The notes beneath the pieces are model-generated. The model had not been told where the DNA came from. It saw only the letters and a list, made by a program, of their open reading frames with translations, and made no database searches. A stretch of 43,370 bases of DNA from a virus, in the IMG/VR virus record IMGVR_UViG_3300020202_000037, positions 1 through 43,370 of that record. The stretch is one strand, 5' to 3'. The translations under genes and the position numbers were made by a program. This document shows positions 7,980 to 15,077 of the stretch, in pieces. How positions within the stretch are numbered: the first letter of the stretch is position 1; every line of letters begins with the position of its first letter.

Positions 7980-8834
7980 TTAGTTAGCTTTGTACAATAC
8001 AACCCCTGCATCATCGTTGAATACTTTAGACCCGTAGAAAGCCAAACCTTTCACACCGGTACCAAATTGTTTTTCCGGCTTGTAGGTTTCAAACTTATCC
8101 GGGGTAATCCGCATTGCAAACGAGATGAAGTCCTTTGTAAAGAACATCAACGGCAAGGTGTTGGATACTGCTGTAATCCGGTTAGAGACCACAACACGAA
8201 ACCCAGCCAAATGACCGATGGTTGCCTTACGAACAACAGAGTCCCCCTCGGAAGTCTGTTGGACGAAACGTGGCGACTTTAAGATCAGCGCCTCTGTTCC
8301 GACATCAACAACAGCAACAGGATCGTCATCCAACCCCTCTAAAGCATTCTTCGCCTTCAACAACCGACGCGCTTCAATAAAGTAGTGATACACGTTGTCA
8401 ATCGTTAAAGAGATCGGGTTGGTGGTTGTACCAATGACGTTTGCGGCATCGGTATCTGCATAGTGGGTAAACAACCGGTCATCGATGGTTTGTGCCATAG
8501 TGACCATAGCCCGCTTGGAAAACCCTTTTACCAGGTCCAAATGAGCGGTTGCTTGTTCAATACTATCGATAACAAACTGGAAGTATTTCTTTTGGTTCAG
8601 TACCAAGGTTGCATCGGTCAAGGAAACCGTTTGAACCGTGTTATCCGAACCTTCCGTGTAGTTACTAACAGATACGTTCCCATACTTTTGAACGTGTACG
8701 GTATCACCAGCGCTTGCCAAATCCCCTTCAACGCTTCGGTTGACCAAAGGAACCATAACAGAGGCAGCATCAAAGGTCTTAGCAAGGTACTTTGACCAAA
8801 CCGCTGGTACCGCACCCGAAATCGAGTTCGGCAT
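7980..8834 (-). CDS. Major capsid protein
   Basis: A 284-aa protein with the make-up of HK97-fold coat proteins of the short podovirus type. An N-terminal arm (FDAASVMVPLVNRSVEGDLASAGDTVHV) is followed by a strand-rich section (NVSVSNYTEG..TVSLTDATLVLNQ), a long spine-like helical region (residues about 95-130 and 145-165), and a C-terminal beta region ending in VFNDDAGVVLYKAN. The order portal, scaffold, capsid and the terminator directly after the gene both support the call. About 8 bases upstream of the ATG lies AGAGAGTAAG. Confidence 0.88.
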   Translation of the reverse strand: MPNSISGAVPAVWSKYLAKTFDAASVMVPLVNRSVEGDLASAGDTVHVQKYGNVSVSNYTEGSDNTVQTVSLTDATLVLNQKKYFQFVIDSIEQATAHLDLVKGFSKRAMVTMAQTIDDRLFTHYADTDAANVIGTTTNPISLTIDNVYHYFIEARRLLKAKNALEGLDDDPVAVVDVGTEALILKSPRFVQQTSEGDSVVRKATIGHLAGFRVVVSNRITAVSNTLPLMFFTKDFISFAMRITPDKFETYKPEKQFGTGVKGLAFYGSKVFNDDAGVVLYKAN

Positions 8835-8873
8835 TTCTTACTCTCTCCTCAAAAACTTATTTAATCGGTACCC

Positions 8874-9926
8874 TTAGCGGCCCTTAAGCATTTGACTCAT
8901 GGAATCTGCAAGCAACTTATCTAGTTCATCTTCAGGAAGCTTGTTAAAAGCTGCCTGGTTCATTGCTGCGACATCCTCTTGCCTATAGGTGCTGCTACCC
9001 GTTTGTTGTCCTTTGACCTTCTTGCTTGCCAGACGGGCATCTGGTGCCGAAGGTTGTTTAATTGTTGCGTTTGTGGCTTGCTTTCGCAGCCGTTCTAAAA
9101 TTCCGAGTTGTTGTAAAGCCTCAATCCCTTTTTGGAGCTTACCGGCTTTGTTGGTGATGGCAGCTGCGTAGAGACTGTCCTTTGCTGCCATAGCATCAAT
9201 AAATTGACCAACTTTTATAAAGTCGTCTTGGGTAAGTTCTGGTAAGTTCTTTTGAACTTCTTCTTTTACCTCAACCCACTCCACATAGTCCTGGGCTTCG
9301 GCAACCTGCTGTTTGTAGGTTTGGAAGGTGTCAAAGTCTTTTTTGTACTTCTTAGCGTTTTCAATCGCGTTTGTATACGCTGTCTGAACGTATCCCGCCT
9401 CAAGTTCGCGGCCATTGTCTCGAAGTTCCAGAAGGTAGTCGTTCATCTCCTTCTGGTTCAGTTCATAGATAGGCCGACCGTCTTTTTCGTAGACCCCACC
9501 TTGTGGCAACCCATCTAAAAAGTTGGTTGACTCTAAGCGACTAGCAACCTCTTTTAATTGGTCTTCCATCCGCTTCAACTGGCCACGCAAAGAGGCATCT
9601 TCCTCTTGTTTGGCCTTGGCCTCAACTTCTTGAAGGCGCTCTTCTAAGGTTTTTTCTTCTTCCTTAAATTCGGTCTGATCGGGATCAGATTCCTCATCCG
9701 GACTCGTTATATTTTCATCAGAAGGGGCCTCTTTTTCCTCTTGGGTATCAGAAGTACCCTCCTCATTTTCAGGGGCCTGCTCGCCCTCTATTTCTTGTGC
9801 AATTCCAAGTAACTTATCTAGCTCTTGCTGCAAAAGTTGATCTTCGGTAGTTTCTGATTGACTGGTCTGTTCTGGTTGCTGCTCGTTGCTTGCGTCCAGA
9901 TTAAGATTTTCAGTCCTCACTTTCAT
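8874..9926 (-). CDS. Scaffolding protein
   Basis: A 350-aa, strongly acidic, Glu/Gln-rich protein immediately upstream of the capsid gene, the expected place. Residues 10-100 are low complexity and acidic. A coiled coil spans about residues 90-135 (LEERLQEVEAKAKQEEDASL). The C-terminus is helical with a small basic patch near residue 305 (SKKVKGQQ). Scaffolds line the prohead interior and leave before or during packaging; no protease gene was seen. The SD is CAAAGGGGAG. Its start overlaps the 88-aa gene upstream by 17 bases. Confidence 0.85.
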   Translation of the reverse strand: MKVRTENLNLDASNEQQPEQTSQSETTEDQLLQQELDKLLGIAQEIEGEQAPENEEGTSDTQEEKEAPSDENITSPDEESDPDQTEFKEEEKTLEERLQEVEAKAKQEEDASLRGQLKRMEDQLKEVASRLESTNFLDGLPQGGVYEKDGRPIYELNQKEMNDYLLELRDNGRELEAGYVQTAYTNAIENAKKYKKDFDTFQTYKQQVAEAQDYVEWVEVKEEVQKNLPELTQDDFIKVGQFIDAMAAKDSLYAAAITNKAGKLQKGIEALQQLGILERLRKQATNATIKQPSAPDARLASKKVKGQQTGSSTYRQEDVAAMNQAAFNKLPEDELDKLLADSMSQMLKGR

Positions 9927-10176
9927 ATATCTCCCCTTTGTTTAGTAACTCTTCGACGGTGGCATCGACTTCATAGAAGACAGAATCGACGCCGGCTTTC
10001 ATAAAGGCGTAACGTTTGGCCTCGGTTTCTAGCTCTTGTCCCTTCAAGTTAGTATTGAGGTGCTGTTGCTCCTGCATTCGGTAACGGAGCGCCAGGAAGG
10101 CCGGGTGCTCCTTGAGCTGCAGGAGGTAGCGGTCCACCTCCGCCGGTGACATTCGGAGGTAATCCTGGTAATCCAT
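9910..10176 (-). CDS. 88-aa protein overlapping the portal 3' end out of frame
   Basis: Function unknown. A helical, charged protein (MDYQDYLRMSPAEVDRYLLQL at the start) whose first 128 bases lie inside the portal gene in another reading frame. The start is supported by an SD, AAGGAG at 10188-10183, six bases before the ATG. Its product reads like an ordinary folded helical protein, while the portal frame across the overlap encodes a Gly/Pro/Ala-rich tail, so the portal tail looks adapted to the overlap. It ends inside the start of the scaffold gene, with which it may be coupled. Possible roles are portal/scaffold assembly factor; this is inference. Confidence 0.7.
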   Translation of the reverse strand: MDYQDYLRMSPAEVDRYLLQLKEHPAFLALRYRMQEQQHLNTNLKGQELETEAKRYAFMKAGVDSVFYEVDATVEELLNKGEIYESED

Positions 10177-11980
10177 TCATGGCTCCTTGCATTGGTATCA
10201 ACTTGATAATTTCGTTTGCGTTGGGCAATCCACCCAGAACCAGCATGTCGTTCAGAGCGACATAGGGATCTACTTCGATACCTTGTGGTTTTAACGAAAC
10301 TAATCCGCTTTGCAGCATTGGCGGTATAATCTCCAAAAGAAGGGAACGAATGTTGGCCAACCGCTTTCCTCTGGAATTGGCAGCTTGGGCAGAGGTGATC
10401 AACCATTTAAAGTCCATCTGCTTAATCAGTTCTGGGGTAAGCGTTTTGGTTATATCGCCAACAGCAACGTACTCGTCTTTGGTCTTAAACTGTTTGTCAT
10501 TTTCAAAGCTCATGTAAAGCAGTGGCTCCAAAACAGAGTTGGTGAAGTTGTTCATAATGGACTGGAACCGGCTGTTTGCCCCTTGGATGTGTTGGTCCAC
10601 TTGGAAAGCAGTAATATTTGACGGGCTGTTTGCAAAGTCATCCCCAGTAAAGACAGGGCTTGCGCCTGTGACCTCTCGAATATTGTCCTCTGCCTTTTGG
10701 ATGACAGCCTCCAATAAACTGAGGTTGGTGACGTTGACTTGAATTTGCTGGATGGAACCAAGGCGTTTAACTGGGATTGTCATCCCTGGTTCAACCTCTT
10801 TTGATTCCCGCCAAGCGGGCTCTGTATTCAGAACTTCAAAAACAGGTTTTGCTGCCCAAGACCCAATCTTTAGCACCCGGTCAACTGCTGTATCCACGAC
10901 AGCTGCGCTTGGAATTGCGTGTTTAATCAGAGACAGCCCGTAAATCTGATTGGGAATCGGCATCAAGGAATGGACGATATAAGGCACCCGACCATGGTTA
11001 TATGGGTTTGGTCCAAACCAAATCAATTCCTGGCCATTTAACGTAACAGCAACGTGATTCTCGTAGACTTTGCCTTTGATTACAAAGTCGTCATAACAAA
11101 TCATTAATAACGCTTGTTGCTTTCCTTCCTCTTCCTCATCAAAAGGAATGGGGGCAGTTAGGCCTGACGCCAACCGTTTTTGATTGCCATCTACGTCGTC
11201 ATCCCACAGATAGGAGGTGTGATAGGGTTTAACGTTCTTGAGGTCATAGTCTCGTTCAACCTGCCAAGTTGGGGCGTACCAACGACGAATAAACCAGCTG
11301 TCTTCTATGGATCTAGCATTTGGATCCACCCGCCAGTCATTAAAGTCTAGACATTCAACAACGGTGCCTTCAAACTCAACAAAGTCGTTGATGGTTTTCT
11401 CTTTGACACCAAGAACAGGCAGCGGGATTTCGATGCCACCAAAACTGATGGAGGGAGCCTCATAAACAGTCTTTTTGCGCTTCTTAACTTTCCACGGCAC
11501 CGCTAAGCAAGCAGCTGGGTCTAGTTCCAAGGTTAGCAGGAACCGACGAAGTTCTTCTGTGGCGTTTGATTCTGCAAAGTTGTCTGCGCGGTACTGCTCA
11601 TATAATTCTTGGTAACGCAAGGCTACATCGTTTTTTGGCGTACCACGGAAAAAACGTTCATCCGAAGGAAAAATAGAATTGTGTAAGATTGACAAAACAG
11701 AATCGACGGAGCGGGGGATCAGCCCTAGGCGAAGCCCCTTTTTGGAGCGGTTGATATTCGCTGTTCCAAGGCGTCTACCCGTCTGGCCTGCTAAGTGCTG
11801 GGCTTGTGGATGGTTTCGTAAATAAAAATCCCATGCCTCTTTTGAATCCGAGATCAACTCCTGAATCTCAGAAGTTGTCCTAGAAAAGCGCTCAGAGATC
11901 ATCTGAGCAACATCGTTTCCTTTGCTGCCAAAAGACTTTGCTACATTGACGGCATCGTCAAATGCATATGAATCGGGCAT
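10049..11980 (-). CDS. Portal (head-tail connector) protein
   Basis: A 643-aa protein downstream of the terminase genes and upstream of scaffold, typical of podovirus portals. The N-terminal helical region (residues 1-110) is followed by the clip/stem region, with the sequence FGPNPYNHGRVPYIVHSLMP about midway and a characteristic IYGLSLIKHAIP helix. The crown region contains ITAFQVDQHIQGANSRF. Portals form the dodecameric ring through which DNA enters and leaves. The last ~45 residues are Gly/Pro/Ala-rich and share DNA with the 88-aa gene at 9910-10176. The SD is GTAGGGGGAG. Confidence 0.88.
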   Translation of the reverse strand: MPDSYAFDDAVNVAKSFGSKGNDVAQMISERFSRTTSEIQELISDSKEAWDFYLRNHPQAQHLAGQTGRRLGTANINRSKKGLRLGLIPRSVDSVLSILHNSIFPSDERFFRGTPKNDVALRYQELYEQYRADNFAESNATEELRRFLLTLELDPAACLAVPWKVKKRKKTVYEAPSISFGGIEIPLPVLGVKEKTINDFVEFEGTVVECLDFNDWRVDPNARSIEDSWFIRRWYAPTWQVERDYDLKNVKPYHTSYLWDDDVDGNQKRLASGLTAPIPFDEEEEGKQQALLMICYDDFVIKGKVYENHVAVTLNGQELIWFGPNPYNHGRVPYIVHSLMPIPNQIYGLSLIKHAIPSAAVVDTAVDRVLKIGSWAAKPVFEVLNTEPAWRESKEVEPGMTIPVKRLGSIQQIQVNVTNLSLLEAVIQKAEDNIREVTGASPVFTGDDFANSPSNITAFQVDQHIQGANSRFQSIMNNFTNSVLEPLLYMSFENDKQFKTKDEYVAVGDITKTLTPELIKQMDFKWLITSAQAANSRGKRLANIRSLLLEIIPPMLQSGLVSLKPQGIEVDPYVALNDMLVLGGLPNANEIIKLIPMQGAMNGLPGLPPNVTGGGGPLPPAAQGAPGLPGAPLPNAGATAPQY

Positions 11981-11989
11981 TTTCTCCCC

Positions 11990-12844
11990 CTACATATCCG
12001 TATAAGGATTTACAAAATCGGATGAATATATTGGTTGGTAATTGGCTGTCGGTACCCCTGCATACCCTTCAGTCTCCAGGTAGAGATAGAGAAGACAATC
12101 AATGACGTCTTCATAGGGGTGATTAGGCTCTTTAATTTTATCGGTTAAGTTACCGTTGGCATCTTTTTTGTAACAGTACCCCCCTTGAAACGCTTTCTTT
12201 AGCGTAGGACAACCCGCATCCCCGTTTGGAGACACATAAATTGAGAAAGCTTCTTGGCCGCCTGGTGTTTCTTGGAGGTCTTTGAGAATCAACTCTCTTC
12301 CACGATGCTTACGCTCACGAACTGGTAAAGACAAAATACGGTCGTACATCGGAAAGATGCCTTCTTCTTGAAGGACTTCTATCTCTGTTCTAGAACCTCG
12401 ATGATCCTCAAATGAGCCAGACGGGTCGCAGATATCGACAAAATGGGCATCGGGAAATAAGGTTGCTGAGTCGCTAAGCGCTACCCTTAATTGCTCGATT
12501 GTGTTACTAGCGTTGTCAAAATCTGTAACAAGGCCTTTTGCACCGAGCACTCGTTCATGCAGGATTCGTTTCCGATGATATGAATCGATTTGAGCGTATA
12601 GCGTCGCATTGGTTCGTCCAAAGTCCCATATTCGATAGATAGGCTTAGAGGGATTATAGGCAAACGAGTTTGTAACATGGCGATGCTCCTTAAACGGATT
12701 AAAGACCTTGCCAGAAACCGACAAAGCGTAATTAATGTCCAACTCCCTTGCAACAGCGTCCTCAGTCCGACGCTTGCACTCGTTCTCATACCACACTTGA
12801 TCCTTCTCTGGATGAAGCGCCCAATGCAATGTATACTTGCGCAT
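11990..12844 (-). CDS. Large terminase, nuclease half (separate cistron)
   Basis: A 284-aa protein corresponding to the C-terminal RNase H-like nuclease of TerL, which cuts concatemeric DNA. Visible acidic metal ligands are D74 (IWDFG), D140 (VDICDPSG) and D246/D249 (HPYEDVIDCLLY). The N-terminus (MRKYTLHWALHPEKDQVWYE) is the linker region that normally follows the ATPase domain within one chain. Its ATG overlaps the stop of the ATPase cistron (TAATG), so the enzyme is made as two translationally coupled polypeptides unless there is a sequencing error. Confidence 0.85.
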   Translation of the reverse strand: MRKYTLHWALHPEKDQVWYENECKRRTEDAVARELDINYALSVSGKVFNPFKEHRHVTNSFAYNPSKPIYRIWDFGRTNATLYAQIDSYHRKRILHERVLGAKGLVTDFDNASNTIEQLRVALSDSATLFPDAHFVDICDPSGSFEDHRGSRTEIEVLQEEGIFPMYDRILSLPVRERKHRGRELILKDLQETPGGQEAFSIYVSPNGDAGCPTLKKAFQGGYCYKKDANGNLTDKIKEPNHPYEDVIDCLLYLYLETEGYAGVPTANYQPIYSSDFVNPYTDM

Positions 12845-13587
12845 TATGCTGCAATTAACCCCTTATCACGTAAACAATCTTCATTGCCGGGATAAATCCG
12901 AACCTCGTTATGTTGACTGTGCATCAACTGGAAAAAATAGTTCCCTTCCCCATAGGGGGTAGAGGTAATAATCCGGCAATTGGTTGTGTCAGCACACCCT
13001 TCGTATGCAGCTTCTGAGTTCTCCCAGAACGCGAATTCGTCAAAAAAGATGGCGCGGTACCGACGGGAGCGTCCAAACGCTGGATTCGCAGATTCGCCAG
13101 TCAGGATGTTGTTATTTTGCATGTTGAGAATGGACAGCTTTTTGTCGTTATACTCAGGACGCATCCAACGCGGCATCTTTTGAAGCGCATATCGAAACTT
13201 CCCAAACAGGGTAGAGTCTGGATCCACAATGGCGTTACAGACCTCTTGTTCCCGCTTGGAACCACAATGGAAGTTCCAACCATCTTTGAACAGCCAACCC
13301 CAGAGGAAGATCATCATGATCATCCAAGTAACGCCCATATCCCTGGATTTCTCAATCCCAAAGTCATGTTGTTCTTCAATGTTTTTAACCCACTCTTGGA
13401 TGCACCACTCTTGGAAGGGGTACAGGTTAAAGGGAAGATCCCTGCCGTTTTTCCGTGGGTTTGTTGTCCAAGCAAAGGCATTCATCCAGTACACAGGATC
13501 TTTAGAACATAGTTCCAAAAGGGCGGCCTGAAGCCCCTTATCCTTCTCTGCTTTTTGCAGGAGGATAACGCGATCAATTAAGTCCAT
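12844..13587 (-). CDS. Large terminase, ATPase half (separate cistron)
   Basis: A 247-aa protein with the TerL packaging ATPase motifs: a Walker A variant KSRDMGVTW at residues 80-88, Walker B AIFFDE at 179-184 (D183, catalytic E184) and the coupling motif TSTP at 208-211. Full-length TerL proteins carry a nuclease domain in the same chain; here the reading frame stops about 18 codons after HNEVR (226-230), ending DKGLIAA. The neighbouring cistron supplies the nuclease. The tail between residue 230 and the stop has no counterpart I recognise in intact terminases. Confidence 0.87.
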   Translation of the reverse strand: MDLIDRVILLQKAEKDKGLQAALLELCSKDPVYWMNAFAWTTNPRKNGRDLPFNLYPFQEWCIQEWVKNIEEQHDFGIEKSRDMGVTWMIMMIFLWGWLFKDGWNFHCGSKREQEVCNAIVDPDSTLFGKFRYALQKMPRWMRPEYNDKKLSILNMQNNNILTGESANPAFGRSRRYRAIFFDEFAFWENSEAAYEGCADTTNCRIITSTPYGEGNYFFQLMHSQHNEVRIYPGNEDCLRDKGLIAA

Positions 13588-13589
13588 CG

Positions 13590-15077
13590 TTATTCCGGCT
13601 CGTTTAGTAACTTTGTTTTCTTTGCAAATTCGGTAAGTACTTCTGTCGGTTCTGCATCCACTTCCCCTGCAGCAACCTCTGCTAGGACGTCTACAAACCG
13701 CTTAGACGTCAAGTTAACCCCTGGAATGGTTCCCAGTTGTCCAGCTGCAAACGTTGCTTGCAAAATTCTGGCTCCTGCTTCGGTAAGGTTCCCTTCCTGG
13801 AGTGCTTCGGAGCCTTTAACCAAAGCCCTGCCAGTTCCTTTGATGTCTTCAGAAGCGATGTTTAAACCAGCCCCTAGAATGGGTAAGCCAAGGGGCTGTA
13901 CTTGTTTTGTGTAGTCGGTGCCTAAGAAATGCTTTGTGATGTTAAGTCCAGTTGCGTCATCAAACTCTGCAATTTGTTCTTTGATATCGTCTGGTAGTAT
14001 CGCATAGATAGGGGCGGGGATAGCAGAAGCTCCCCCTGTTTGAATGGCGTTCATTGCAGAGAACGCTGTCAAAGCGGCCATTGATCCAACGTTACCCTTA
14101 CGAATCCCATCCAACATCCGAAGGTACATCTTGGTTGAAGCCAAACTGTAGCGCATCAAGGCAAGCGTATCAGTTCCAGTATGATCCAGAAAGATAAGTG
14201 GTTCATTCCCCAGCTTTGACACGAAAGCTATACGTTCCAATGCTTCCATGCCCTTACCAGGTTGAATGGCTTCCCCAACGTAGTAAGAAAGGCCCCTTAA
14301 TGGGTTTTCTGTAAGGTTCAATAAGTTGACCCGAGACATAACGCTATCGTCTGTATTGAACCCGTAGACCCCTAACTTTTCTAGCTCAGGAATACGCTTC
14401 CAGAACTGACCACCTGTTTTGCTGAAATAAGTTGCCATCCCTTTTAAGACAGCTGCAGGATTGCCGCTTTCAAACGCATAAGCTAAAGCTTTGGGCGTGA
14501 ATTCAAAAGCATTCAGGGCGGTAATCAAAGGGTTCCAGGATACGAGATTACCGACAGCTTGACGGGCAACCTTGCTAAACGGATTAGAAGGCGTAATCAA
14601 TCCCTCAATCTGTCCACCAGAGGCATGCTTTTCGAAGTACCTCGCTGCATAGTCTTTAAACAAGTCCGGAATATTCTGCGAAACTTCTTCCTCAATCGCT
14701 CGGATCTGAGGTTTATATTGCGCCTTCCAGATCTCACGATTGCCCTTACCATGCTTGGTAACGTAGTCCATATACAAAGCGTTAACGCGATCAACAACTT
14801 CCTTGCCAAGGTAAGCTTCAGGACTCGCTGTATAGGCGAAGATCTCAACCGGATGAAACCCAAACTTATCCGCGTACTTTAGCCAAGGTGAGACATTCTG
14901 GTTCATAGCAGCTTGGGCTGCTGCTTCTTCTGCCCTGGTTGCAGCCCTGGCATAAATCGCTTTGGCATGGGGCGTCTTTAACGATTTAGCCAGTGCGTCT
15001 TCATCGATGATGGTACCAGACTTCTTTGCGTAAGCGGCAAAAAGGCCAAGGGCACATTGCGCATTTTCACTTGGCAT
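13590..15077 (-). CDS. Large ejection/internal virion-type protein, 495 aa
   Basis: No firm family. A mostly helical protein with Ala/Leu-rich amphipathic segments and several weakly hydrophobic stretches (for example near residues 335-355, AALTAFSAMNAIQTGGASAIPAP). Sequences such as ENPLRGLSYYVGEAI resemble the C-terminal parts of very large internal virion or polyvalent proteins of podophages. It overlaps the 998-aa gene by the TAATG junction at 15077-15079; an in-frame TTG two codons upstream is less likely than this ATG, which has GTAGGGGG upstream. Its place at the end of the ejection module suggests a DNA-ejection channel component. Confidence 0.7.
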   Translation of the reverse strand: MPSENAQCALGLFAAYAKKSGTIIDEDALAKSLKTPHAKAIYARAATRAEEAAAQAAMNQNVSPWLKYADKFGFHPVEIFAYTASPEAYLGKEVVDRVNALYMDYVTKHGKGNREIWKAQYKPQIRAIEEEVSQNIPDLFKDYAARYFEKHASGGQIEGLITPSNPFSKVARQAVGNLVSWNPLITALNAFEFTPKALAYAFESGNPAAVLKGMATYFSKTGGQFWKRIPELEKLGVYGFNTDDSVMSRVNLLNLTENPLRGLSYYVGEAIQPGKGMEALERIAFVSKLGNEPLIFLDHTGTDTLALMRYSLASTKMYLRMLDGIRKGNVGSMAALTAFSAMNAIQTGGASAIPAPIYAILPDDIKEQIAEFDDATGLNITKHFLGTDYTKQVQPLGLPILGAGLNIASEDIKGTGRALVKGSEALQEGNLTEAGARILQATFAAGQLGTIPGVNLTSKRFVDVLAEVAAGEVDAEPTEVLTEFAKKTKLLNEPE

